Of a stretch of 64,000 nucleotides of DNA, positions 6,998 through 15,748 are shown piece by piece. Both the position numbers and the translations under genes were made by a program. The stretch is taken from the NCBI GenBank assembly GCA_038239005.1, contig JBBSFE010000009.1:1-64000 (forward strand), written 5' to 3'. The DNA comes from DASXHD01 sp038239005 (GTDB lineage: Bacteria > Myxococcota_A > Polyangia > Polyangiales > Polyangiaceae). The notes under the pieces are model-generated. The model worked only from the letters and a program-made list of their open reading frames with translations. It was not told where the DNA came from and ran no database searches. Numbering within the stretch: position 1 is the stretch's first letter; each line of letters opens with the position of its first letter.

Positions 6998-9460
6998 TCA
7001 CGCCACGACGGTGGCGGTGCTCGGCGTCACGGCGTCGACGATGATCTTGCCGTCTTCCACGTCGATCGTGACGACATCGCCGCGCGCGATTTCTCCGCGC
7101 AAAAGCATCTCGGCGATCGGAGCTTCGATGTGCCTCGCGATCGCGCGCCGCATCGGTCGTGCGCCGAGCTCGGGGTCGTAACCGCCCGCTGCAAGGAGCG
7201 CATCGATTGCGGCATCGCTGATGTCGAGCTTGTTGCCACGCGCGCGTACGAGATCGCCTGCGAGCTGCGCGAGCATGCGGCGTGCGACTTCCTTGACGTC
7301 GTCACGGGAGAGCTCGGTATATGCGAGCACTTCGTCGATGCGGTTGTAGAGCTCGGGTGGAAGCGCCGCGCGGGCGGCCGCGATGATTGCGGCGCGATGC
7401 TCGGTCTCGCGCGTCGCGGCAGCTGCGCGTGGCGGTTGAAACCCAACGCGCCCGCGCGGGCGATCCGTGGAGACGTCCGCGCCGAGGTTGGATGTCATGA
7501 TGACGACGACGTTCGTGAAGTCGACCGTGCGCCCGCGACCATCGGTGAGCCGACCTTCGTCGAGCACTTGAAGGAACGACTCGAGCACGTCGCGGTTGGC
7601 CTTCTCGATTTCGTCGAGCAAGAGCACTTGATACGGCCGGCGACGAACCGCTTCGGTGAGCTGGCCGCCCGCTTCGTGGCCGATGTATCCAGGCGGAGCG
7701 CCAAAGAGCCGCGCGATGGCATGCGCCTCGGCATACTCGGACATGTCGAGGCGCGTCATCGCATCGGGCGAGTAGAAGAGGCATTCGGCGATCGCTTTCG
7801 CGGTCTCCGTTTTTCCCACGCCGGTCGGGCCGAGCAGGAGGAACGAGCCGATCGGGCGACGCGAACGGAAACCGGAAGCATTGCGCCGCAACACCGACGC
7901 GACGCGCGAAAGCGAATCGGCGTGACCGACGACGCGCTCGCCAAGAAGCGCTTCGAGACGAAGCATGCGATCGCCATCGCTCTCGAGGAGTCGCTCGAGC
8001 GGAACGTGCGCGAGCTCCGAGACGACCTCGGCAACGTGCTCGACGCTCACTTCTTCTTCACCGCGCCTGCGCGTGCGCGCTCCGGCCAAATCCAAAATGC
8101 CCACGGCTTTGTCTGGAAGAGCGCGCGATGGAACATAGCGAACGCTCCATTGAATCGTCGCGGCAAGCGTGTCTTTCGCGTAGCGCGCGCCGTGATGTTT
8201 CTCGAGCGCGGGGAGCAAGCTCTCGAGCGCGAGGTACGCCTCTTCGGGCGAAGGCTCTTCGACATCGACGACCGAGAAGCGACGCGACAGCGCGGCATCG
8301 GCGTCGATCACGCGGCGATAGTCTTCGACTGTGGTTGCGCCGATGCACGGCAGGTCCCCGCGCGAAAGTGCGATCTTGAGCTCGGTCGTGGCCTCTTCAC
8401 CAGCTTCGGGTCCGAAGAGCGCGTGGATCTCGTCGAAGAAAATCACGACGCGGCCGTGAGCGCTTGCAACCTCGGCGCGAAGCTCCGCGAATCGCTCGGC
8501 GAGCGAGCCACGCACTCCGGTTCCGGCGAGAAGCGCAGCCGGCGTGATTTCGATGACGACGCGATCGTCGAGACCCGCAACACCTTCACCATCGGCGATG
8601 CGTTGCGCGAGCCCCCGAACGACGCTCGTTTTGCCGACCCCGGCTGCACCCACGAGGCACGGGCAATTGCCCTGACGCTTCGCGAGCACGTCGAGTGTGC
8701 GTTCGATCTCTTCGTTGCGCCCCACGACCGGATCGAGCTCGCCGCTCGCCGCTGCGAGCGTCAAGTTGCGCCCGAGCTGATTGAGCACTTTGAATCGCTT
8801 CCCATCGAGCGCAAAGCGCTTGGCTGGCTGCGGCTTCGCCTTTTTCTTCGGCGGCTGCATCACGTTGATGTGCATCGCGCGCGGAGAAGGTGGAGGGAGA
8901 ATGGTCGCTGGCGGGTACACTGGAGCCGGCGGCGCGACGATGATGCGTGTGCTGCTCTCCGGTTTCTTACGCGCTTCGTGATCCCTGACTGGGGGCCCCT
9001 GCTGCTGCTCGAGCTGTTGCTGCTGGTGGTGCCGAACGCGCGGAGCCGGCGCGATGCCCGACGCGAGCTGAATCGCCGACATTCGCAGACGCACGACGTC
9101 CGTACCGCACTGTTCGAGCGCACGCGCGGCCGCGCACGTCTTGTCGTGGCACAGCGCATAGAGGAGGTGAAGCGCCGTCGGTTCGCGCGCACCGGAACGC
9201 GAAGCAAACTCGCGCGCACGTTGCACGGCGCGTGTCATGGCGTCGGGTGCGTCGTCGGTGAGGATGCGCGCTGCCTTGAGCAGCACGTCGACATCGAGCC
9301 TTCGCTCGCGCAGCAAGTCCGATGCGTGGCTGGGCGCCTGCGCGATTGCCGCAAGAAGATGCCCGGTGCCCGCCTTTTCTTTGCGTCGCGCCGCGAGCTC
9401 TTCCGCGAGACGACGAAGCGCAACGAGCTCGCGCTCGCTCCTCACCCGCTCCGTGACCAT
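6998..9460 (-). CDS. Clp/Hsp100 double-AAA+ ATPase (ClpA/ClpC-like)
   Basis: Protein-unfolding ATPase of 820 residues. Residues 1-135 form a double Clp N-domain, followed by a long Gln- and Pro-rich linker (about 140-215, with QQQQ runs). NBD1 has Walker A GAAGVGKTS (about 271-279) and Walker B IFFDEIH (about 340-346). NBD2 has Walker A GPTGVGKT (about 544-551), GYIGHEAGGQLTEAVRR and Walker B LLLDEIEKA. The region between the two ATPase domains is too short for the ClpB coiled-coil middle domain, so this is a ClpA/ClpC-like remodeller rather than a ClpB disaggregase. I see no clear ClpP-binding IGF/IGL loop. It sits between a beta-helix lipoprotein gene (38 bases upstream) and a membrane protein gene. 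Confidence 0.88.
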   Translation of the reverse strand: MVTERVRSERELVALRRLAEELAARRKEKAGTGHLLAAIAQAPSHASDLLRERRLDVDVLLKAARILTDDAPDAMTRAVQRAREFASRSGAREPTALHLLYALCHDKTCAAARALEQCGTDVVRLRMSAIQLASGIAPAPRVRHHQQQQLEQQQGPPVRDHEARKKPESSTRIIVAPPAPVYPPATILPPPSPRAMHINVMQPPKKKAKPQPAKRFALDGKRFKVLNQLGRNLTLAAASGELDPVVGRNEEIERTLDVLAKRQGNCPCLVGAAGVGKTSVVRGLAQRIADGEGVAGLDDRVVIEITPAALLAGTGVRGSLAERFAELRAEVASAHGRVVIFFDEIHALFGPEAGEEATTELKIALSRGDLPCIGATTVEDYRRVIDADAALSRRFSVVDVEEPSPEEAYLALESLLPALEKHHGARYAKDTLAATIQWSVRYVPSRALPDKAVGILDLAGARTRRRGEEEVSVEHVAEVVSELAHVPLERLLESDGDRMLRLEALLGERVVGHADSLSRVASVLRRNASGFRSRRPIGSFLLLGPTGVGKTETAKAIAECLFYSPDAMTRLDMSEYAEAHAIARLFGAPPGYIGHEAGGQLTEAVRRRPYQVLLLDEIEKANRDVLESFLQVLDEGRLTDGRGRTVDFTNVVVIMTSNLGADVSTDRPRGRVGFQPPRAAAATRETEHRAAIIAAARAALPPELYNRIDEVLAYTELSRDDVKEVARRMLAQLAGDLVRARGNKLDISDAAIDALLAAGGYDPELGARPMRRAIARHIEAPIAEMLLRGEIARGDVVTIDVEDGKIIVDAVTPSTATVVA

Positions 9461-9498
9461 CGCCGTTTGGTCTCACGAACCGTACGGCGCGGCCAACT

Positions 9499-10752
9499 TT
9501 AGGGCTTGTTGCAGAACGGAACGCCGATGGCCTTGTTCGTCTTGTCGTAGGGAGCGCAAACGCCGTCGTTGCTGTGCATGACCGTCTGCTTGCCCTTTTG
9601 GAACGTGTTGTTCGTGATGGTGACGCTCTTGAGGTCTTTCGCGCTCGTTCCCCAAAGCGTGAGCCCGCCGTTTGCGCTCCCGGCGCTCGAACCGAAATAT
9701 TCGATGGTGCAGCCATCGAGCGTGGTGCCGCTGCTCTTGGAGTAGATGAAGATCGAGCCCCAATCGCCGGGCGCTGGCGTCGGCGATGCGCTCGTGAAGG
9801 TGACGTTCTTCGCGATCAGCACGCCCGATCCGTTGTCGCCGACGGCGATGTACGTGTCTTGACCCATCTTCACGATCGTCTTGTCGGCGATGGTGAACGT
9901 GGGGATGGAGCTGTCACTCTTGATTTCGAGGTTGCCGTCGACTTGGACGGGGACATCGAACGGCGGCCACGTCGTCGTTTGATCGATCGTGCTCTGCTTG
10001 ACGTGAATCGTCTGCGTGAACGTGTTGCCTTTGCCGACCGAGCCAAGCACTTCGGCTTCGACGTTGAGCGAGCCGCTCTTGTTGTCGCGGAAGGAATTGT
10101 TCTCGAATTTGGAGAAGGTGGCGTTTTCGTCGGCGACGAGGCCGAACTGCGCGCCCGTGCGAACGATGCTGTTGGTGATCGCGACGCGGCCACCTTGCCG
10201 CATGCGCTCGACGTGAATGCCGCCAACGCCGCCCGCAGCTTTGCTGCCCGAGTATTCGACGATGAGGTGGTCGATGCTGGAGCCTGCCATCGTCTTCTCT
10301 TGGAAACCGATGCCGACCCAATCGCCTGCGGCGGGTGACTTGTTCGCCGACGTGAACGTGACGGGAGAGGCTTCCGTGCCTTTGACCACGAGCTTGCCGT
10401 AGTCGACCCAGAGGTATTGGTCGGTCTCGAATGAGATTTTGACGCCCTCTTCGATGGTCATCGTCGCGCCTTCGCGGAGCGTGACCTCGTGGTTCGCGTT
10501 GACGGCGCAACCTTTGGTGATGGTCACGTCGTGGTCGCCGTTTGCGGGCCATGCGCAGCCACTCGTTGCGCCTTTGCTCGGATCGGCGGTCGGCTCGGCC
10601 GTAGCGCCCGTGGTTGCGGCCGTTGCAGTCGCGGCGGTCGCCGACGTCGCGGTGACTCCGCTGTCGTCAGTCGTTCCTTGCGCCTTTTTGAGCAGATCGC
10701 AGTGGACGAGCGAAACCGAGAGAGCCGCAACGGAAAGGACTATGACGCGCAT
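9499..10752 (-). CDS. right-handed beta-helix lipoprotein
   Basis: This 417-residue predicted lipoprotein carries a lipobox-like LVHC at Cys18; His before Cys is unusual. A Thr/Ala-rich linker (about 27-60) precedes many short repeats typical of parallel beta-helices, for example IDHLIVEYSG, RVAITNSIVRTGA, TFSKFENNSFRDN, VTFTSA (twice) and TLDGCTIEYFG. Such folds bind or cleave polysaccharides, but no pectinase-type catalytic cluster is evident, so a binding or structural role at the cell surface is more likely. It is the first gene of a leftward operon with the Clp-type ATPase and is divergent, by 38 bases, from the lipoprotein gene at 10791. Confidence 0.8.
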   Translation of the reverse strand: MRVIVLSVAALSVSLVHCDLLKKAQGTTDDSGVTATSATAATATAATTGATAEPTADPSKGATSGCAWPANGDHDVTITKGCAVNANHEVTLREGATMTIEEGVKISFETDQYLWVDYGKLVVKGTEASPVTFTSANKSPAAGDWVGIGFQEKTMAGSSIDHLIVEYSGSKAAGGVGGIHVERMRQGGRVAITNSIVRTGAQFGLVADENATFSKFENNSFRDNKSGSLNVEAEVLGSVGKGNTFTQTIHVKQSTIDQTTTWPPFDVPVQVDGNLEIKSDSSIPTFTIADKTIVKMGQDTYIAVGDNGSGVLIAKNVTFTSASPTPAPGDWGSIFIYSKSSGTTLDGCTIEYFGSSAGSANGGLTLWGTSAKDLKSVTITNNTFQKGKQTVMHSNDGVCAPYDKTNKAIGVPFCNKP

Positions 10753-10790
10753 CCGCCGGCTTTATCACGACTTGTCAACGCACGACAGAA

Positions 10791-11846
10791 GTGCGAAAGA
10801 CAGCGCTCGTGGGCGTCGTTCGCACACTCGCTTTTTTGGCCTTGCTCTCGCTTTCCTGTGGCGGTGGCGGCGAAAAAGTCGTGGCCAATCCGGCGGCATC
10901 GTCGTCGGCATCGCTGGCTCCACTGCGGCCCACGGATACCGCGTATCGGCTCGTCATCTCGTCTGCCGCGTGTTGGCTCGGCGGTCTCTGGGGCGACGCC
11001 GAAGGCGAAGCGGGTGTCGCCGAGCGCCGCGCGGGAACGGCACGACGTTGCGGCGAAGTCGTTCACACGGTGACGGGCCAAGACGATCCGATGAAGGTCG
11101 AAGCGCTAAGGCTCATCGATGCATCGATCACCGATCCGCTCGTTGCCAAAGTGATCGAGCTCGCCGCCGCCGACAAGCTCGACGACGCACACACCGCGGC
11201 CATCACGGCGCTCTCGACGGCGGTCATCACCGCGTCGCGTGAAGCACACGCCGCGAGGCGCGCGGCGACGAAAGTTCGCGCGGACATCGAAAAGATCAAA
11301 AACGACAAAGACAAAGCCACCGCGCGTGAGCGCGACGCCGACAAGCTCACCGCCGACGAAGCCGCCGTGGTTCCCGCCCTTCGTGCGAGCGCGGGCCTCG
11401 ATAGCCTCGTGAGGTTCACGGCCGAAGCCTATGCGGTGGATGCGCATGCGATCGGCGTGCTGCTCGCACTCGCACGTGTTACGGCCGGCCAAGATTTGCC
11501 GAAGCACATGAAGCTCTACACGGTGGCGCCCGCGTACACGGCCGTATTCGGCGTCCCGGCTCCGCAGCTTCCGGATCGCGCGAAGGACAAGCTGAAGCCC
11601 GGCGTGTGGCTCACGTACGTGATGTCAGTCGCGAAGTCGTGTGGCCATCCCGTCGCCGAGACCGCGAAGAAACCGAAAGAGAAAGAAGTGCTCGCATGGA
11701 GCGGTGTGCTCGCCGGGTTCGCCGACCGACTGCGCTCTGACCAAGAGCAGATCAAGAGCGCGGAGCTCGGCGACGCCGTGAAGGGCGCCGTAACGCGACT
11801 CGAAGTGCGTGCGAAGGAAGCGGCCGAGCGCGCGGAGAAGCCTTAG
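10791..11846 (+). CDS. lipoprotein of unknown function, mostly helical
   Basis: GTG start; 351 residues. A basic N-terminus and hydrophobic stretch lead to the lipobox LSLSC (Cys23), followed by a Gly run and an Ala/Ser linker. The mature protein is almost entirely helical and rich in Ala, Lys, Asp and Glu, with a strongly charged coiled-coil-like segment around residues 155-195 (VRADIEKIKNDKDKATARER) and a Lys/Glu-rich C-terminus. Four cysteines are scattered in the mature part. No enzyme motif is visible. It is convergent with the PhnD-like gene, with an inverted repeat between them. Confidence 0.75.
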   Translation: MRKTALVGVVRTLAFLALLSLSCGGGGEKVVANPAASSSASLAPLRPTDTAYRLVISSAACWLGGLWGDAEGEAGVAERRAGTARRCGEVVHTVTGQDDPMKVEALRLIDASITDPLVAKVIELAAADKLDDAHTAAITALSTAVITASREAHAARRAATKVRADIEKIKNDKDKATARERDADKLTADEAAVVPALRASAGLDSLVRFTAEAYAVDAHAIGVLLALARVTAGQDLPKHMKLYTVAPAYTAVFGVPAPQLPDRAKDKLKPGVWLTYVMSVAKSCGHPVAETAKKPKEKEVLAWSGVLAGFADRLRSDQEQIKSAELGDAVKGAVTRLEVRAKEAAERAEKP

Positions 11847-11867
11847 ACGATCCGAGCGGTCTGCGTT

Positions 11868-11910
11868 CAACCGATCGATAGCCCTTGTTTTGGCTGCTAC
11901 CGATCGGTTG
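11868..11910. terminator. inverted repeat between convergent genes, possible bidirectional terminator
   Basis: A perfect 10-base inverted repeat (CAACCGATCG at 11868-11877 and CGATCGGTTG at 11901-11910) is separated by 23 bases that themselves contain an AGCC/GGCT inner pair. It lies in the 122-base gap between two convergent genes, the place for a bidirectional terminator, but neither strand has a T-tract. It could act as a transcript-end stem-loop. Confidence 0.4.
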
Positions 11911-11968
11911 ACGAACAAGCCGCGTCGAACAGCGCGAGCGCAGCGGGCGGAGCGGGTAGGCCCGCGAG

Positions 11969-12757
11969 CTACGCGCCGCGCGCGACGAAGCGAAACGACG
12001 CGTCGATCGAGCGTTCCATCCAGCGCGCGAGCGAATCGAGATGGTCGGGCGGCGCGAAACCGAAGCCCGAGGCGTTCATCAGCGCGGCGAGTGGACCATT
12101 CGGTGCGATCGCGTGCGCGCGAAGTGCCGCGCCGAGCAATCGGCCTGTGCGTGCAGCAATCGAACGCGACACCACGATGACGTCGCCGGGGATCTGCCCC
12201 GCAACGCCGAGAATGCGGGCTCCCGTGAGCGTGCGCGACAAATCGAACGTGCCTTCGCGCGCCGACGCATACGTCCCGATGACGTCGACCAAACCATCGA
12301 GGAGCGCGCGCACGGTTTGGCCGTGCGTGTGAAAGAACGTTTCGTCGATGTGCTCGACGTCGTGCCCCAGAGACTGCAAGTAGTCGCGCGGCACAACGTA
12401 GCCAGCCGCGCTCAGGCGCGACACCCAACCGACGCGCGATGCGGTCACCTGCGAAAGTCGACGCACGTGCGAAGACCCCAGCGAAACGAGCGCCGAGTAG
12501 TAGTGATCGGTGCCGCCGCGGAGCACGGTCGCGATCGGATCGGCAGCCGCAACGCGCACGAGATCGCGCGCAACGAGCGGCGGGCACCACGCAGCATCAG
12601 CCGCGTGGAGATGAACGGTTTCGAAAAGCGCGACGTAGTTCGGAACAAACACCGGTTCGAGCTTGGGCCCGCCAGCGCGCGCCACCATGCCGGCGAGCTC
12701 GATGAATGCAGGCAGACCTAGCTCTTCTGTCGTCGCCACGGCGAATCGGAGAGACAT
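11969..12757 (-). CDS. PhnD-like phosphate/phosphonate-binding family protein without signal peptide
   Basis: 262 residues resembling the PhnD-type periplasmic binding protein fold (type II). The start SLRFAVATTEELGLPAFIELAG corresponds to the first strand and helix of the mature binding protein; then come AWCPPLVARDL, the hinge segment YYSALVSLGSS and the second lobe RVGWVSRLSAAGYVVPRDYL and TYASAREG. There is no signal peptide or lipobox, so unlike transport-linked PhnD proteins it should stay in the cytoplasm as a ligand sensor or enzyme-like domain. No permease or ATPase gene is adjacent. It ends a leftward run with the GH76-like and GH25 genes. The ligand is unknown. Confidence 0.7.
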   Translation of the reverse strand: MSLRFAVATTEELGLPAFIELAGMVARAGGPKLEPVFVPNYVALFETVHLHAADAAWCPPLVARDLVRVAAADPIATVLRGGTDHYYSALVSLGSSHVRRLSQVTASRVGWVSRLSAAGYVVPRDYLQSLGHDVEHIDETFFHTHGQTVRALLDGLVDVIGTYASAREGTFDLSRTLTGARILGVAGQIPGDVIVVSRSIAARTGRLLGAALRAHAIAPNGPLAALMNASGFGFAPPDHLDSLARWMERSIDASFRFVARGA

Positions 12758-12811
12758 CGAGGAGCACGTTACGAACGCTCTTTGTCCGCGCCGCGGCAGC
12801 CGTGTGAATTC

Positions 12812-13891
12812 TCAGATCCCGTTCTCGGCCGCGACATTCAGCGCGATCACGGCCGATGCATCAGCAGCGAGCGACGTGGTCGATGATGCGCTTGCCCAAT
12901 CGGGTGAGAAGACGTCCGTCGTGGCGTTGCGTGCGTCGTACCAAATGGCGCGGACGCTCGCTTTGAGGACGTCGAAGTATTGCGTTTGGCTTTTGTCGAT
13001 GGCGAAGAGCTTCGTGAGAAATCGAAACGCGATGCCTTTGAACGCGTGGCAGTCGCCGGTGCAGTTGTTGTCGTGCAGGATGTTTCCGTACGCGGACGCC
13101 GCCACTTGCTCGTGAATCAAGTAGTCGCCGAATTGGTAGGCGTGGCTCAGGTACCCGTGGTTGCCCGTGATGTTCCAAAGCTCGATCGACGCACCGATGG
13201 CGAGGCCAGTGTCGTAAGTGAACTTGCTCCATACAATGGTGCCGTTCGCGCTCCGGTGATCGGCGACTTGCGACGTCGTGCGATTCACCATCGTCGAGTA
13301 CCAGTAGTCGTAGATTTCGACGGCGGCCTTCTCGTACGACGCGTTGCCGGTGCGTTCGTTCAAGCGCGCTGCGGTGATCGCCGGGCCGAAGTTCGAGGCA
13401 GTCGCTTTCTGCGTGTGCTTGCGGTCCCACCAAATGCCGCTATTCGTGCGGCCGTTCTGCTCGATGTCGGCGAAGAGTGATTCGGCGCGCGACAGATATT
13501 TCGCATCGTGCGTGACGTCGTAAGCGCGGATGAGTGCGAGGGCCATCCAGTTTTCGTCATCGAAAAAATCGCGTTGCCAGCCGCGCCTGTCTTGGCCTTC
13601 GTAGAGTGTGTCGATCCACGCGTGGAAATCTTTGCCACCCGTGCGTTGCGCCGCATCGAGCACGGCGTCGAATGCTTGCGCGTAAATCCAGTAGCCCGCG
13701 AGCTTGCCGTCGGCTGGATCGGCGTCGCGAAGGTAGTGTTGGCCGTTGTCCCAAAAGTGCACAACGAGGGCGTTCGTTGCTGCATCGGCGCGTGTCGATG
13801 CGGCGAGTGCGTCGGCATCTGCGCCGGTGGGCTCGCCCGAACAAGCGGCGACGAATGCGAGAGCGAGCAACGTGGTGAATTCGAGTTTCAT
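12812..13891 (-). CDS. GH76-family (alpha-1,6-mannanase-like) lipoprotein
   Basis: This 359-residue predicted lipoprotein (lipobox VAAC, Cys17) has an (alpha/alpha)6-barrel domain of glycoside hydrolase family 76. The diagnostic paired aspartates with downstream Trp are present in FFDDENWMALALIRAYD (Asp111-Asp112), preceded by GYWIYAQAFDAVLDAA and followed by GIWWDRKHTQKATASNFGPAITAARL. GH76 enzymes cleave alpha-1,6-mannan backbones, as in fungal cell walls, or transfer mannosides. Being surface-anchored, it could help degrade fungal or other polysaccharides. It lies between the GH25 lysozyme gene and the PhnD-like gene on the same strand. Confidence 0.85.
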   Translation of the reverse strand: MKLEFTTLLALAFVAACSGEPTGADADALAASTRADAATNALVVHFWDNGQHYLRDADPADGKLAGYWIYAQAFDAVLDAAQRTGGKDFHAWIDTLYEGQDRRGWQRDFFDDENWMALALIRAYDVTHDAKYLSRAESLFADIEQNGRTNSGIWWDRKHTQKATASNFGPAITAARLNERTGNASYEKAAVEIYDYWYSTMVNRTTSQVADHRSANGTIVWSKFTYDTGLAIGASIELWNITGNHGYLSHAYQFGDYLIHEQVAASAYGNILHDNNCTGDCHAFKGIAFRFLTKLFAIDKSQTQYFDVLKASVRAIWYDARNATTDVFSPDWASASSTTSLAADASAVIALNVAAENGI

Positions 13892-13985
13892 GTCGACGGG
13901 CGCAAGTGCAAGTCACGCGCCGGTCGAAGTGCTCGCGAAACGCGCCGTGCATCACGACGCGCGCGGCGCGACGGCGAGCTGCGTG

Positions 13986-14912
13986 TTAACCGATCGACTC
14001 GCGAGCGATCCGGCGTCGACGACCGACTGCGAGCAGAGCGAGAGCGAGCATGAAGGCACCGCCGCGTGATCGCTCGGGCACTCCGATTGTGCACCCTTCG
14101 GACAACGGCGGTGGAGGCGTCGACGCATCGCTGCCCGTATCGGGCGCACTGGCGTCTTGCGCGGCGTCTTGTGGTTGAGCGTCGCTGCCTGCATCACTCG
14201 CCGGCTCGCCGAGCGCGTGGAGCTCCGCGAGCGTGCCGTTGAACGAATCGAGATCGAGCGCGCCCGTGATGGGCGGGAGTGAGCCCGTCGATGAGCTTTG
14301 CCAAAACATGTACGTCGTCCACGCAGCGGGCACGTCGGGACACGACACGCCGTAGTTGGCGACCCAAAGCGGATAACCGCCGAGCCCGCTGAACGTCGTC
14401 AGGAACGCAGGGCTCGTATAGAGGAGCGGAACGACGCCGCTCGCTTTCTTCACGGTGTCGAGAAACGTCTTTGCGTTGGCTGCGATCGTCGCTTGCGTTT
14501 GCCCGTTGGTGGTTTCGAGATCGAGCACGAGCAAATCGCCAGGCGAAAGCGCGCCGACGGTTGCGAGGAAATAGTTGGCCTGCGCCGCCGGGTCGACGTC
14601 GGCATGGAAGAAGTGGTACGCGCCGCGCACGAGCCCGGCGGATTTCATTCCGCTCCAATTTGCAGCGAACGCGGAGTCTTTGAAGTTGGTGCTCTCGGTC
14701 GCTTTGGCAAAGGCGAAGTCGATCCCCGCGGTCTTCACGGCGTTCCAGTCGATTGCGTTTCCGCCGTTGTCGCCGTGATAGACGTCGATGCCTTTTACGG
14801 TCGTCTGGCCGCACACTTTGACGGCCGACTCGCTCGAGCCAAGACGCTCGACCGAGCAATCGCACACGCACGCGCATGCAAACGCGAGGGCAAGCTGTCG
14901 ACGCCGAGTCAC
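13986..14912 (-). CDS. GH25 lysozyme-like exported protein with MYXO-CTERM-like tail
   Basis: Start GTG at 14912 is preferred because longer starts would run into the divergent gene. The protein has 308 residues. After a cysteine-rich signal region (ACACVCDC) comes a GH25 muramidase domain: KGIDVYHG (Asp43), FAFAKATES, ARGAYHFFHADVDP-like segment at about 94-109, and the catalytic DLE at about 131-133. It should cleave the glycan of peptidoglycan. A linker of Asp, Ala, Ser and Gln leads to a C-terminal tail with Gly-Cys, a hydrophobic span FMLALALLAVG and an Arg cluster, matching the MYXO-CTERM surface-sorting signal of myxobacteria. A role in predation or wall turnover is plausible. Confidence 0.85.
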   Translation of the reverse strand: MTRRRQLALAFACACVCDCSVERLGSSESAVKVCGQTTVKGIDVYHGDNGGNAIDWNAVKTAGIDFAFAKATESTNFKDSAFAANWSGMKSAGLVRGAYHFFHADVDPAAQANYFLATVGALSPGDLLVLDLETTNGQTQATIAANAKTFLDTVKKASGVVPLLYTSPAFLTTFSGLGGYPLWVANYGVSCPDVPAAWTTYMFWQSSSTGSLPPITGALDLDSFNGTLAELHALGEPASDAGSDAQPQDAAQDASAPDTGSDASTPPPPLSEGCTIGVPERSRGGAFMLALALLAVGRRRRIARESIG

Positions 14913-14943
14913 GTCGGAATCATAGCTGACCGGCGATCGCTTT

Positions 14944-15702
14944 GTGCGTGTTCGGACATTGCCGGTGGTGAGCACAACTGCGCGCGCAACATTCGCCGTC
15001 GCTTTCGTGATCGGCATCGCGGCGCTCGCGTTCGGCATGCGACGTTGGAGAATTCACGCATCGGTGCCTACGGCCCCACACGTCGATCACTGTGCGGGTC
15101 GACGCGAGATCATGCTGCGCGTGCCGCGCACGCCGAGCGCGATCACGATCGACGGCGAGACCGACGAAGCCGCATGGGTGAGCGGACCCGCGCGCACGGG
15201 GGCGTTCTTGGCGCCATCGGGCGCTCCAGCGCAGCCCTATTCGGAGGCACGCTTGCTTTGGGGAAACGGCGAGCTCTACCTGACGCTCTACGCCGCCGAC
15301 GACGACATCGAATCGCGCGCGACGCGCAACGATGGACCCCTTTGGATGGACGATTCGTTTCGCGTGACGCTCTCTCGCGATGGCGTGGACTACGTGATCG
15401 AGGTCGCGCCGAGCGGAATCGTGGCGGACGCCATTCGACGTGATGGCGGCGCGCTCGACTACAAATGGCAAAGCGGCGCACGCATCGCTCGCGACATGGA
15501 CGGCACGCTCAACGACCCGAAAGACAACGACGAAGAGTGGGTGATCGAGATGGCGATCCCCCTCGCCGCTTTGGGAATGAAGGGCGAAAGTGGCGAGACT
15601 GTCACATTCTCCCTGAGTCGTTGCGACACGCCCAAATTGTCGCGGCGCGTGTGCTCGTCGTGGGGCGACGGGACCACATGTGGCCGGCTCGTGCTCGAAT
15701 GA
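14944..15702 (+). CDS. CBM9-like domain protein with N-terminal membrane anchor
   Basis: GTG start (a second GTG lies 21 bases on). The 252-residue protein has one N-terminal membrane segment (about 14-31), then a carbohydrate-binding family 9-like (DOMON-related) domain. The hallmarks are ITIDGETDEAAWVSG at its start, RLLWGNGELYLTLYAADDDI, and the later pairs WMDDSFRVTLSRDGVDYVIEVAPSG and EEWVIEMAIPLAALG. Proteins of this type bind sugars or act as accessory domains of surface enzymes; no catalytic module is attached. It is divergent from the GH25 gene by about 30 bases, so the two may share a regulatory region. Confidence 0.8.
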   Translation: MRVRTLPVVSTTARATFAVAFVIGIAALAFGMRRWRIHASVPTAPHVDHCAGRREIMLRVPRTPSAITIDGETDEAAWVSGPARTGAFLAPSGAPAQPYSEARLLWGNGELYLTLYAADDDIESRATRNDGPLWMDDSFRVTLSRDGVDYVIEVAPSGIVADAIRRDGGALDYKWQSGARIARDMDGTLNDPKDNDEEWVIEMAIPLAALGMKGESGETVTFSLSRCDTPKLSRRVCSSWGDGTTCGRLVLE

Positions 15703-15748
15703 TGCCCATTTCGTGATCGAGATGACGGTGGCGGCACATTGAAGCCTC

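Noticed and set aside
7130..9502. A long open frame opposite the Clp-type ATPase gene
   Set aside because: It is Arg- and Glu-rich without motifs and is a shadow of the well-supported Clp gene on the other strand.
13986..15038. Longer upstream start for the GH25 gene (ATG at 15038)
   Set aside because: It would extend over the divergent gene at 14944, and the basic signal region at GTG 14912 gives a normal exported protein.
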